A DNA stretch of 64,000 nt from Eggerthella lenta DSM 2243 (lineage in GTDB: Bacteria; Actinomycetota; Coriobacteriia; Coriobacteriales; Eggerthellaceae). Position 1 is the first letter of the stretch. The number at the start of each line of letters is the position of its first letter. Shown in pieces: positions 47,749 to 55,925 of the stretch. The stretch lies in contig NC_013204.1 of NCBI RefSeq assembly GCF_000024265.1, positions 2,282,180-2,346,179 on the forward strand, given 5' to 3'. The notes beneath the pieces were generated by a model. That model saw only the letters and a program-made list of their open reading frames with translations, was not told the DNA's origin and did not search any database. A program made the position numbers and the translations under genes.

Positions 47749-49038
47749 CTATGCGCGATACGGCGAAACGGCCAAGCTCGCGTTATGGCCGCCGAATCCG
47801 AGCGAGTTCGACAGCGCCACCTTCTGAGGATAGCCCGTCTTCGCCTCGATGACGACGCTGACCGGGCATTCCGGATCGGCCTCGGCGAAGCCGGCCGTGG
47901 GCGGCACGCAGTCGTTCATCACGGACAAAGCCGTGACGATGGCCTCGATAGCGCCCGCGGCGCCCAGCGTGTGGCCCGTCGTGCCCTTCACCGACGTCAC
48001 CGGGATCCGGCTTCCCGCCTCTTCGCCGCACAGCGCCAGCAGCGCCTTGGACTCGGTGGCGTCGTTCGCCGGCGTGCCGGTGCCGTGGGCGTTCAGATGC
48101 CCCAGGTCGTCCGGCGTGAAGCCGCCCTCCTCCAGCGCCTGGCGCATCGCGCGCGCCACGCCCTCGCCGCTGGGCTCGGGAGCCGTCATATGGTAGGCGT
48201 CGCCCGTGGAGCCGAAGCCCGTGATCTCGGCCAGCACCGTGGCGCCGCGCTCGAGCGCATGCTCCAGCGACTCCAACACCACCGCGCCCGCGCCCTCGCC
48301 CGCCACGAATCCCGCGCGGCGCACGTCGAACGGCAGGGAGGCCTGCGTCGGATCCTCGGCCTTCGACAGCGCGCCGAGGTTCGAGAACCCGGCCAGGCAG
48401 ATGGGCGACACGGACTCTTCCGAGCCGCCGGCCAGCGCCGCGTCGATGTAGCCGTGGCGGATGTCGCGCACGGCCGCGCCGATGGAGTGCGCGCCGGTGG
48501 CGCAGGCGGTGACCACGTTCAGGCATTCGCCGCGCAGCCCGTAGCGGATGGAGAGGTTGCCCGCCGCGATGTTGCCGATCATCGTGGGGATGAACAGCGG
48601 GCTCACGCGCTTCGGACCCTTCTCGGCCAAGGTGAAGAAGCCGCTTTGCAGCTCGTCGATGCCGCCGATGCCGGTGCCGAACACGCACGCGATGCGCGCG
48701 GTGTCCTCGGCCTCGAGGTTCAGGCCCGACTGCGCCAGCGCCTCGTCGGAAGCGACGATGGCGTACTGCACGAAGCGCTCGAACCGGCGCGCCTCCTTCT
48801 TCGTGATGCCGTGCTCGGCAGCGTCGAAATCGCGCACCTCGGCGGCGATGTGCACGTCGTAGTCGGCCGTGTCGAAGCGCGTGACCGGGCCGATGCAGCA
48901 GGCGCGGCCCATGACCGCGTCCCACAGCGCCTGCACGCCCACGCCGGCCGGCGACACCGCGCCCATGCCGGTGATGACCACGCGGTGCGTGCCGTCGGGG
49001 CGGCGCGTGCTCGCCGCGTTCGCAATGTTCTCGCTCAT
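47749..49038 (-). CDS. fabF: 3-oxoacyl-[ACP] synthase II
   Basis: This 429-residue condensing enzyme has the catalytic Cys in NVVTACATGAHSIG and the two catalytic His in LNAHGTGTPAND and TTGHTLGAAGA. It extends acyl-ACP with malonyl-ACP. The first ~15 residues (MSENIANAASTRRPD) are extra to the usual core. It overlaps fabG by four bases, which couples translation. No fabH is seen in the window. Confidence 0.97.
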   Translation of the reverse strand: MSENIANAASTRRPDGTHRVVITGMGAVSPAGVGVQALWDAVMGRACCIGPVTRFDTADYDVHIAAEVRDFDAAEHGITKKEARRFERFVQYAIVASDEALAQSGLNLEAEDTARIACVFGTGIGGIDELQSGFFTLAEKGPKRVSPLFIPTMIGNIAAGNLSIRYGLRGECLNVVTACATGAHSIGAAVRDIRHGYIDAALAGGSEESVSPICLAGFSNLGALSKAEDPTQASLPFDVRRAGFVAGEGAGAVVLESLEHALERGATVLAEITGFGSTGDAYHMTAPEPSGEGVARAMRQALEEGGFTPDDLGHLNAHGTGTPANDATESKALLALCGEEAGSRIPVTSVKGTTGHTLGAAGAIEAIVTALSVMNDCVPPTAGFAEADPECPVSVVIEAKTGYPQKVALSNSLGFGGHNASLAVSPYRA

Positions 49039-49799
49039 AGCGACATACCTCCGTCGATGCAGACAACCTGTCCGGTGATGTAGCCCGCGTCCTCGCTGGC
49101 CAAGAAGCGCACGAGCTTCGCCACGTCCTCGGGCTCCCCGAGGCGCTTGGACGCGATGCGCCCCACGATGGCCTCGCGCTGCTTCTCGGACAGCGCGTCA
49201 GTCATGTCGGTGGCGATGAAGCCCGGGGCCACGGCGTTGGCCGTGACGTTGCGGGCCGCCAGCTCGCGGGCGATGGACTTCGTGAGCCCGATGACGCCGG
49301 CCTTCGAGGCCGCATAGTTCGCCTGGCCCGCGTTGCCCGCCACGCCCACGACGCTCGACATGTTGACGATGCGTCCGTAGCGCTGCTTCATCATGCGCTG
49401 CGCCGCGGCCTTGCAGCAGTTGAACGTGCCCTTGAGGTTCACGTCGATCACCGCGTCGAAGTCCTCGTCCTTCATGCGCGCCAGCAGCCCGTCGCGCGTG
49501 ATGCCGGCGTTGTTCACCAGCACGTCCACGCGGCCGAACGCTTCCTGGGCGGCGTCGACGAGCGCAGCGGCCTCGGCGGCGTCCGCCACGTTGGCGGCCA
49601 CCGCGATGGCGCGCACGCCGCAGTCGGCCTCCAGGGCTGCGGCGAACGCCCGCGCCTCGTCCAGCCCGCGCTCGCTCGAGCAGTTCACGCACACGTCGAA
49701 GCCCGCGCGCGCCAGCTCCTCGGCCACCGCGCGGCCGATGCCGCGGTTCGAGCCGGTGACGACCGCGCTTCGACGCGGAGTTTCGGTTTCGTTGGTCAT
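49035..49799 (-). CDS. fabG: 3-oxoacyl-[ACP] reductase
   Basis: This 254-residue short-chain dehydrogenase has the NADPH-binding GSNRGIGRAVAEEL, the NNAG motif (VLVNNAGITRDGLL), the catalytic Ser in NMSSVVGVAGN and the YAASKAG pair. AGFIATDMT completes the FabG signature. It reduces 3-oxoacyl-ACP to 3-hydroxyacyl-ACP. It is 14 bases after fabD and overlaps fabF by four bases. Confidence 0.97.
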   Translation of the reverse strand: MTNETETPRRSAVVTGSNRGIGRAVAEELARAGFDVCVNCSSERGLDEARAFAAALEADCGVRAIAVAANVADAAEAAALVDAAQEAFGRVDVLVNNAGITRDGLLARMKDEDFDAVIDVNLKGTFNCCKAAAQRMMKQRYGRIVNMSSVVGVAGNAGQANYAASKAGVIGLTKSIARELAARNVTANAVAPGFIATDMTDALSEKQREAIVGRIASKRLGEPEDVAKLVRFLASEDAGYITGQVVCIDGGMSL

Positions 49800-49813
49800 G
49801 GGAGTAGAAGCTC

Positions 49814-50878
49814 CTATTCGGAATCGGTTGCGGAAGCGACGGCCAGACAGCCGTCGAAGCTCGCGCGGTCCTGCACGCAGGCGCGCGTCGCGGTCTTGTC
49901 GATGCGTTTCACGAGGTTCGCCAGAACGCCGCCGAAGCCGACTTCGACGAACATGTCCGCCCCTGCGGCGGTCAACGCAGCCACGCTCGCATCGAAGCGC
50001 ACGGGGCTCGTGAGGTGGCGCACGAGGTTCTCGCGCGCGTCGGCGGCGGACAGCGGCGCGGCAGTGACGTTGCAGACGAGCGGGATGCGCGCCTCCGAGA
50101 ACTCGACGTTATCCAAGTAAGCTGCGAGCCCCGCCGCCGCATCGGCCATGAGCGGGCTATGGAACGCGCCCGAGGTGGCCAAACGCGACGAGCGCTTCCC
50201 CGCCTCGGCCCATGCCGCCTCGGCGCGCTCGACGGCCGCGGGCGCACCGGCGATGACGATCTGCCCCGGGCAGTTGAAGTTCGCGGGCACCAGCACCTCG
50301 CCCTCGGCGCACTGCTCGCAGAGCGCAGCCACGCCGTCCTCGTCGGCCTTCAGCAGCGCGCTCATGACGCCGGGGTGCGCCGCAGCGGCCTCGGCCATAA
50401 GCTCGGAGCGCGCTTTCACCAGCGCGAACGTCGCCTCGTCGCTCAGCATGCCCGACACGGCCAGCGCGCTCACCTGCCCCAGCGAGAAGCCCAGCACCGC
50501 CGCAGGCTGCACGCCGCGCGCCATGAGCGCGCGGGCGATGCCCACCGACAGCACGCACAGCGCCGGCTGGGCGTTGCGCGTGTCGTTGAGCTCGTCGGGA
50601 TCGGCATTGAGCACGAGATCGGCCACGTCGTACCCCAGCACGTCGGACGCGCAGGAAAACGTTCCCTTCACCTCGGGAATATCGAGCAGGTCCGCGCCCA
50701 TGCCGGGCTTCTGCGCCCCTTGCCCCGAGAACATGAAGACGGGCGCGCGCGCGAGGAGGGGCGGCAACGTCCAGTCGCTCAAACAGTCCTCGCTTCGCTG
50801 CGGAACTCGCTTGGTGGACGCCGCCGCCCCTCCTCGCTCCACACCCACAGGCTTCCGAAGCCCTTTTTCCTCATCCAT
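49814..50878 (-). CDS. fabD: Malonyl-CoA:ACP transacylase FabD (variant active-site motif)
   Basis: This 354-residue protein transfers malonyl from CoA to ACP. The fold is clear (FMFSGQGAQKPGMG, RSELM with the malonyl-binding Arg, SGAFHSPLM with the catalytic His). The nucleophile motif reads GFSLGQ where the family usually has GHSLGE. The Ser is kept, but the His and Glu neighbours are replaced. Before FSGQGAQ there are about 50 extra residues, of which ~14-42 are encoded by a palindromic repeat. ATG 50878 has AGGGGG upstream, and 50899 is the other start. It is ten bases after fabK. Confidence 0.93.
   Translation of the reverse strand: MDEEKGLRKPVGVERGGAAASTKRVPQRSEDCLSDWTLPPLLARAPVFMFSGQGAQKPGMGADLLDIPEVKGTFSCASDVLGYDVADLVLNADPDELNDTRNAQPALCVLSVGIARALMARGVQPAAVLGFSLGQVSALAVSGMLSDEATFALVKARSELMAEAAAAHPGVMSALLKADEDGVAALCEQCAEGEVLVPANFNCPGQIVIAGAPAAVERAEAAWAEAGKRSSRLATSGAFHSPLMADAAAGLAAYLDNVEFSEARIPLVCNVTAAPLSAADARENLVRHLTSPVRFDASVAALTAAGADMFVEVGFGGVLANLVKRIDKTATRACVQDRASFDGCLAVASATDSE
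50751..50837. repeat. Palindromic repetitive element inside the start of fabD
   Basis: The arm at 50751-50773 begins GCGAGGAGGGGCGGC. Its complement at 50815-50837 agrees at 21 of 23 positions. The 41-base centre is unpaired. It lies in frame in the fabD coding region, where the family has no conserved residues. Confidence 0.7.
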
Positions 50879-50888
50879 CAAGAGCCCC

Positions 50889-51866
50889 CTAGATCGCACG
50901 CCCGCGCCGGGCGCTCAGCGCAGCCAGTGCTTCCAAGTCGAGACCGCCCAGAGCCTCGGCTTCTTCGATCATCCGAGCGATAGCCTCGGCCGCCGTGGCG
51001 CGCTCGTGCACGAGCGCGGCCGACTGGCCCGCCATCATGGTGCCGTTGTCCACGTCGCCCTCCACGGCGCGGCGCAGGGAACCCACGTACATAGCCTCCA
51101 GCTCGTCGCCGTTGGCGGCGACGTCGCCTTCGAGCTTGCGCACGGTACGGGCGAACTTGTTCTTGAGGCAGCGCACGGGATGCCCGCTGCCGCGGCCTGT
51201 GACGATGGTGTCGGCGTCCTTGGCGGCGATCACGCGCTCTTTGTACGCGTCGGCGATGGTGCACTCGTCCACCGTGAGGAAGCGGGTGCCCGCCTGCACG
51301 CCCTCGGCGCCCAGCGCGAAGGCGGCGGCCATGCCGCGCCCGTCGGCGATGCCGCCTGCGGCGATCACGGGGATGGACACGGCGTCGCATACTGCGGGGA
51401 TGAGCGCCATCGTGGTCAGCTCGCCGATATGGCCGCCGGCCTCGGTGCCCTCGGCCACCACGGCGTCGGCTCCGAGGCGCTCCATGCGCGCGGCCAGCGC
51501 GCTGGAGGCCACCACGGGCACCACCTTGATGCCGGCGTCCTTCCACAGCTGCATGTAGTTCGCGGGAGAACCCGCGCCCGTCGTGATGACGTCAACACGC
51601 AGCTTCGCCAGAAGCTCGGCCGTCTCGCCCGCGTTCGGATCCATGAGCATGACGTTCGCGCCGATGGGCTTGTCGGTAATCGAGCGGGCGATGCGCACCT
51701 GCTCCTCGACCCAGTCGAGCGGCGCGCCGCCGCATGCGATGATGCCGAGGCCGCCGGCCTCGCTCACCGCGCCGGCCAGGCTCGCATCCGCGATGCGCGC
51801 CATCGCGCCCTGCACGACGGGCACCTCGATGCCCAGCAGTTCCGTTACCCGCGTCTTCATGCTCAT
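50889..51866 (-). CDS. fabK: Enoyl-[ACP] reductase II (FabK, FMN-dependent)
   Basis: This 325-residue TIM-barrel protein belongs to the nitronate monooxygenase/FabK family. It has the N-terminal GIEVPVVQGAMARIADASLAGAVSEAGGLGIIACGG, VVAEGTEAGGHIGELTTMALIP, and IPVIAAGGIADGRGMAAAFALGAEGVQAGTRF for FMN and phosphate binding. In this fatty-acid operon the role must be the last reduction step, enoyl-ACP to acyl-ACP, in place of FabI. The start ATGAGCATG has GGAAGAG upstream. It follows acpP by 80 bases. Confidence 0.95.
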   Translation of the reverse strand: MSMKTRVTELLGIEVPVVQGAMARIADASLAGAVSEAGGLGIIACGGAPLDWVEEQVRIARSITDKPIGANVMLMDPNAGETAELLAKLRVDVITTGAGSPANYMQLWKDAGIKVVPVVASSALAARMERLGADAVVAEGTEAGGHIGELTTMALIPAVCDAVSIPVIAAGGIADGRGMAAAFALGAEGVQAGTRFLTVDECTIADAYKERVIAAKDADTIVTGRGSGHPVRCLKNKFARTVRKLEGDVAANGDELEAMYVGSLRRAVEGDVDNGTMMAGQSAALVHERATAAEAIARMIEEAEALGGLDLEALAALSARRGRAI

Positions 51867-51915
51867 GCTCTCTCTTCCTCGAACCCACGGCCCCGTTCGG
51901 GCCCCGTCATACAAG

Positions 51916-51935
51916 CGGGCCCCGTACGGGGCCCG
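51916..51935. other. 9-bp stem-loop between acpP and fabK
   Basis: CGGGCCCCG, TA and CGGGGCCCG form a very strong stem 11 bases after the acpP stop. There is no T-run. It may stop part of the transcription or protect the acpP message, so that ACP is made in excess of the enzymes. Confidence 0.5.
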
Positions 51936-51946
51936 ATCAACGCGCG

Positions 51947-52165
51947 TTACAGCGAATCGATGTGCGCGACCAGCTGACCCACCGTCTCGATTCCCTCGGG
52001 CTCGCCGAACTCGACGTCGCACTTCTCCTCGAGGTCGCAGATGAGCTCGACCATGTCCAGCGAGTCGATGCCGAGCGACTCCAGCGTGGCCTCCTCGGTG
52101 ATCTTCTCGGCCTCGAGATCGAGGTTCTCGACGAGGACTTCCTTCACGGTGTCGATGGTAGCCAT
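51947..52165 (-). CDS. acpP: Acyl carrier protein
   Basis: This 72-residue acidic protein carries the growing acyl chain on a phosphopantetheine attached to the Ser of GIDSLDMVEL (Ser36 region). Length and motif are typical. The ATG has AAAGGAACG upstream. It is the first gene of the fatty-acid operon (acpP-fabK-fabD-fabG-fabF-fabZ-accDA), all on the minus strand. A FabT-like palindrome lies 31 bases upstream. Confidence 0.97.
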   Translation of the reverse strand: MATIDTVKEVLVENLDLEAEKITEEATLESLGIDSLDMVELICDLEEKCDVEFGEPEGIETVGQLVAHIDSL

Positions 52166-52195
52166 GGTGCGTTCCTTTCGCTTCATGCAATTTAG

Positions 52196-52208
52196 TTTGA
52201 TAGTCAAA
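52196..52208. promoter_or_regulatory. FabT-like operator upstream of acpP
   Basis: TTTGA, TAG, TCAAA is a perfect dyad 31 bases before the acpP start. It is close to the FabT-type box and shares GATAGTCAAAGT with the site at 52993-53005 upstream of the MarR gene. Confidence 0.65.
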
Positions 52209-52467
52209 GTATTTCTCCGGAAGTAATGGTATGGTGACGGGACTCCGATTGCAAGAGCCGCCATGCGCCCTCCACGATTTCTGCGCCCTTCCTCTTATTC
52301 CCACCGCCCCGTTCCAGGCGCACCCAAGACAGGCCCCCTCGACGCATCCAGCCGAATAGCCCAACCGCGAACAGGGCGTGAGCGGTCATGCAGTGCGACG
52401 AGCAATCGCTGCGTGTGCGAGGAGAGCTGCGTGACCGCTCACGCCTGCCCCGCAGGTCGCAAACTCC
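52209..52467. other. Gap between acpP operator and marR stop, no gene seen
   Basis: The ~260 bases contain the acpP promoter on the minus strand. I see no convincing coding frame and no structured RNA. The inverted GTGAGCGGTCA-like segments near 52378 and 52433 (AGCGGTCATGC and GACCGCTCACGCC) could form the marR terminator. Confidence 0.4.
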
Positions 52468-52938
52468 TCACGCCTGCGCGTCGAAGAAGCCCTTCACCTT
52501 CTTGAGCGCCCCGGCGAACACGCGCTCCTCCTCCTCGGTAAGATCGGCCAACGCCTCGTCGATCATCTGATGGTGGAACAGGTTGTGCGCGCGCAGCACC
52601 TGCCTGCCTTTCTTGGTGAGCGAGACCAGCACCTTGCGACGATCGTCCTCGGCGCGCGTACGTTCCACGAAGCCCTTGTTCGCCAGTTTGTTCACCGCCG
52701 TGGTCAGCGTAGCCAAGGTCACGTTCAGGCGCGCGGCTATCACGTTCATCGGATTGCGCTCGTGCAGGCCGATAGCCACGATGGTGTGGACCTCGGTTAT
52801 GGTGAGCCCGTGCGTCAGGCGGTTGTCCAGCGACTGCTCCTCGATGCGCAGGATGGAGTTGAACGTGCCGGACAGCAGGTCGTCGATTTCCTCGCGCCGT
52901 CTTTGAGAAGCGCTCGCCGTCTCGTTCGAACCGTCCAC
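52468..52938 (-). CDS. fabT: MarR-family regulator, FabT-like
   Basis: This 156-residue winged-helix protein has the MarR pattern: helical dimerisation ends and LTITEVHTIVAIGLHERNPMNVIAARLNVTLATLTTAVNKLANKGFVERTRAEDDRRKVLVSLTKKGRQVL. It lies next to the fatty-acid operon and two matching operator-like sites flank the locus, one before acpP and one before itself. By analogy with FabT it should repress fatty-acid synthesis in response to acyl-ACP. The symbol is based on this context, not on sequence identity. Confidence 0.85.
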   Translation of the reverse strand: MDGSNETASASQRRREEIDDLLSGTFNSILRIEEQSLDNRLTHGLTITEVHTIVAIGLHERNPMNVIAARLNVTLATLTTAVNKLANKGFVERTRAEDDRRKVLVSLTKKGRQVLRAHNLFHHQMIDEALADLTEEEERVFAGALKKVKGFFDAQA

Positions 52939-52992
52939 GATCCCCGCCTCCTCGTCCGTCGTTTCACATCGGCCGCATCATACCGTATGTAG

Positions 52993-53005
52993 TTAGATAG
53001 TCAAA
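52993..53005. promoter_or_regulatory. FabT-like operator upstream of the MarR gene
   Basis: TTAGATAGTCAAA differs from the acpP site (TTTGATAGTCAAA) at two positions. It lies 55 bases before the MarR start, overlapping the stop of the next gene upstream. Autoregulation is likely. Confidence 0.6.
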
Positions 53006-53808
53006 GTTTCGACATCGTCGGGCGGTGCGGGGGTGGGCACGAAACGTCGCACGAACCGGCCCTCGCCCTTGCTTTTGAGGTAGCGGTACCCGATGACCGA
53101 GAACACAAGCGCTCCGACGAAGTTCACGAACAGGTCTCCCATGGTATCGCGCAGCCCGATGTCCAGATATCCGCCGACACCTAGCTCCTGCCCGTTGACC
53201 TCGACGGATTCGATACGGTCTATACGTTGCGGATGCTGCGAGCCCGACGGATCGAGCAGCGTGCTGGAGATGCCGGTCATCACCGTGTCCTTCTGCATGT
53301 CGAGTCCGAACATCTCGTCCATGCCGAACTCGAAGAACTCCCACAGCACGCCGATGGTCATGGAAAAGCAGAACGCCACCACCACGCAGAAGAACGGCGA
53401 CAGAGAGAACGCGATGCGATCCGAGCGGTTAAGGATGGACACGAGGGCAAGGCCTATAGCGGCAGCCAGAAACCCGTTGAACGTATGCAGCAGCGCATCC
53501 CAGAACGGGAAGATGGTGTAGAAGTGGAGCAGCTCCCCCAGTATCTCGGCCGCGAAGATGAACAGCGCGATGACCACCTCGAGCGTCTCGGGGATGGAGA
53601 TGCTGAAGTTCACCTCTATGAACGTGGGGACGAGAAACAGCACGAGCGTGAGCAGGCACAGGAAGAACGCCTCGTAGTTGTCGAAGGCGAGCGAGCCGAC
53701 CGCGCATGCCAACACGATAAGGCGCAGCACCACGTATACCGCAAACGACCCTTTGTTCTTGCGCATCTCGCGACCCATGGCCGCGAAGACCTCGCGCACC
53801 CGTCCCAT
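52993..53808 (-). CDS. Multipass membrane protein, YjdF/DUF2238-like
   Basis: This 271-residue protein has about seven hydrophobic segments between residues 20 and 165 and one near 232-248. The motifs FWDALLHTFNGFLAAAIG and GVLWEFFEFGMD, with His, Asp, Trp and Glu, are like those of the YjdF/DUF2238 membrane family, of unknown function. A charged loop at ~170-215 (STLLDPSGSQHPQRIDRIESVEVNG) should be soluble. The C-terminus is cytoplasmic and basic. It follows rnr by nine bases, so the two may be co-transcribed. Confidence 0.8.
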   Translation of the reverse strand: MGRVREVFAAMGREMRKNKGSFAVYVVLRLIVLACAVGSLAFDNYEAFFLCLLTLVLFLVPTFIEVNFSISIPETLEVVIALFIFAAEILGELLHFYTIFPFWDALLHTFNGFLAAAIGLALVSILNRSDRIAFSLSPFFCVVVAFCFSMTIGVLWEFFEFGMDEMFGLDMQKDTVMTGISSTLLDPSGSQHPQRIDRIESVEVNGQELGVGGYLDIGLRDTMGDLFVNFVGALVFSVIGYRYLKSKGEGRFVRRFVPTPAPPDDVETLTI

Positions 53809-53817
53809 GCCGGCGCC

Positions 53818-55923
53818 CTATCGCTCGTCGCGGGCAGGACGAAAGTCCAAGCGCCGAGCACGCGGATCGGCAGAGACGAGCACGACGGCGAGCCGCTGCG
53901 CCAGGCGATACGACGCGCCCGTGTCCTGCCCGGTCAGACGATGCTGCACAGGATCGAGCGCGAAGTACTCCGAACCAAGGTTCTTGCACGGGATCAAACC
54001 TTCGGCCGTGTTGTCGAGGCGCACGTACGCGCCGTACGTCGCCACCCCCGACACCGTCGCCGAGAACGTCTGCCCCACGAACCGCTCGAGATACTCGATG
54101 AGCTTGACCTCCTGCGACTCGCGCGCAGCCTTCTCGGCTATGCGCTCCATGTCGGAGGAGTGCTCGGCGATCCATGGCAGCGCCGATTTTTCCTGGTCGA
54201 ACTTCTCCGGGCGTCCGCCGATGAGGGCCTTGAGCATACGATGCACCACAAGGTCGGGATAGCGCCTGATGGGAGACGTGAAATGCGTGTAGGCCCCGCT
54301 GGCCAGGCCGTAGTGCGCAGCGCAGTCGGGACGGTACACCGCCCGCTTCATCGACCGCAGCAGGAGCGTCGACACGAGCTCGCCCTCGGGACGCTCCGCG
54401 CTCGCCTCCAGCACGCGCTGGACGACGTGCGCATCGCCCGCGATGAAGTCGGCTTGATCGATGTCGCGGAACCACGCGAAGTCCTGGAACACGGGCACGA
54501 GCGCCGCCAAGCTGTCGGCCGAAGGCTGCTCGTGGACGCGGTACAGGCTGGGGAACTTCGCATCGCGCAGGTGCTTGGCGACGGTCTCGTTCGCAAGGAT
54601 CATGGCCTCTTCGATGAGCGAGGTCGCGTCGGTCTTGACGCGCAAGTCGATACCCGTCGGACTCCCCTCCTCATCGAGAACCACGCGCGCCTCGACCGAG
54701 TCGAAGTCGAGGCCGCCCGCCCTCTCGCGGGAGGCGAACCGCTGCTTCGCCAGGCGCGACAGCGCGGCGAGGCGGTCGGAAAGCCCGTCGCCCGGCGCGC
54801 AAGCGCCGTCGCGCCGCACGAGATCCTTCGACTCCGCGCCTTCGGCGCTCCGCTCAGGATGACAACGGTCCAGCAGCGCCTGCGCTTCCTCGTACGACAG
54901 GCGCGCATGCGAGCGGATGAGCGCCGGATACAGATCGTAGGCCACGAGCCGCGCCCGATCGTCGAGGTAGAGGTCGGCCGTCATCGTACGACGCACTTCG
55001 TCGGGCTTGAGCGAGCACAGATCGCCCGACAACTCGTCGGGCAGCATGGGAATCACACGGTCGACGAGGTACACGCTGGTCGCCCGCCTGCGCGCATCGA
55101 GGTCGAGCGAGGAATTCCACGGCACGTAGTGCGCCACGTCGGCGATATGCACGCCCAACCGCCAACGCGCCACCCCGAGCCCGCGCTCGTCCACCACGCG
55201 GATGCCGGTTCCAACCCCGCAGGTCGAAACGGGCTCCAGGCTGACCGCATCGTCGAAGTCCCTCGCATCGGCCGGATCGATGGTGAACGTGAAACGCTCC
55301 CTCAAGTCGCGGTACCCCGACGCCAACGCGCCGTCCTCGTCGAGCACCGCGCTTCGCGCCTCCGAAAGCGCCCCTTCGGAGAACACCGTCTCCAGCTTGT
55401 GACGGGCGATCACCACGTCTACGGCCGCGTGCTCGTCGTCGGCGAGCCCGAGCACCTCCTCGATAACGCCGGTGGCCGCCGTGTTGCGCGAAGGAAACGT
55501 CGTGATGCGCACGCGCACGAGCGATCCGTCTTCGATGTCGGGCCGGTCGGCACGCATGGTGAATATGTCATAGGGGATGTTCGCATCTTCGGGCACGACC
55601 ACGCCGAAAGGTTCGGCCACCTCGTAGCGCCCCACGAGCGTGTCGTGCGCACGGTCGACGACCCGCAGCACGCGCGCCGCCGGCTTCTCTCCTGCGCGAA
55701 GATCTGCTTTGCGTTCATGTGGCTGCTTCTTGCGGCCGCTCTGCACGGGCAGCGGCGCCACTTCCACGAGATCGCCGTCGAACGCACCCGCCATCTTGGA
55801 TTCCGGAACGAAGAACTCGCCCTCCGCCGTCTGCACGAAGCCGAAGCCGCCTCCGCGCACGCTCAGCACGCCCCGCGGGTTGCTACGGGGATGCCGGCGC
55901 GTATGGGAACGCGTCCGCCCCAC
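53818..55923 (-). CDS. rnr: Ribonuclease R
   Basis: This 701-residue 3'-5' exoribonuclease has an N-terminal cold-shock-like region (GVLSVRGGGFGFVQTAEGEFFV), the RNB catalytic domain with four Asp in IDPADARDFDDAVSL, and a C-terminal S1 domain (GVATYGAYVRLDNTAEGLIP). The family also works with tmRNA to clear stalled messages. The stretch RCHPERSAEGAESKDLV, near residues 354-370, is encoded by a repetitive element of the kind found between genes. It is inserted in frame inside the RNB domain. It lies two bases after the ctpA-like gene. Confidence 0.94.
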   Translation of the reverse strand: MGRTRSHTRRHPRSNPRGVLSVRGGGFGFVQTAEGEFFVPESKMAGAFDGDLVEVAPLPVQSGRKKQPHERKADLRAGEKPAARVLRVVDRAHDTLVGRYEVAEPFGVVVPEDANIPYDIFTMRADRPDIEDGSLVRVRITTFPSRNTAATGVIEEVLGLADDEHAAVDVVIARHKLETVFSEGALSEARSAVLDEDGALASGYRDLRERFTFTIDPADARDFDDAVSLEPVSTCGVGTGIRVVDERGLGVARWRLGVHIADVAHYVPWNSSLDLDARRRATSVYLVDRVIPMLPDELSGDLCSLKPDEVRRTMTADLYLDDRARLVAYDLYPALIRSHARLSYEEAQALLDRCHPERSAEGAESKDLVRRDGACAPGDGLSDRLAALSRLAKQRFASRERAGGLDFDSVEARVVLDEEGSPTGIDLRVKTDATSLIEEAMILANETVAKHLRDAKFPSLYRVHEQPSADSLAALVPVFQDFAWFRDIDQADFIAGDAHVVQRVLEASAERPEGELVSTLLLRSMKRAVYRPDCAAHYGLASGAYTHFTSPIRRYPDLVVHRMLKALIGGRPEKFDQEKSALPWIAEHSSDMERIAEKAARESQEVKLIEYLERFVGQTFSATVSGVATYGAYVRLDNTAEGLIPCKNLGSEYFALDPVQHRLTGQDTGASYRLAQRLAVVLVSADPRARRLDFRPARDER
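54821..54863. repeat. Repetitive element inside rnr
   Basis: The segment starts AGATCCTTCGACTCCGC and ends GCTCAGGATGAC, with the short palindrome GCGCCTTCGGCGC between. This is the pattern of a widespread intergenic repeat. It is in frame, and on the minus strand it encodes CHPERSAEGAESKDL. Confidence 0.7.
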
Positions 55924-55925
55924 GG

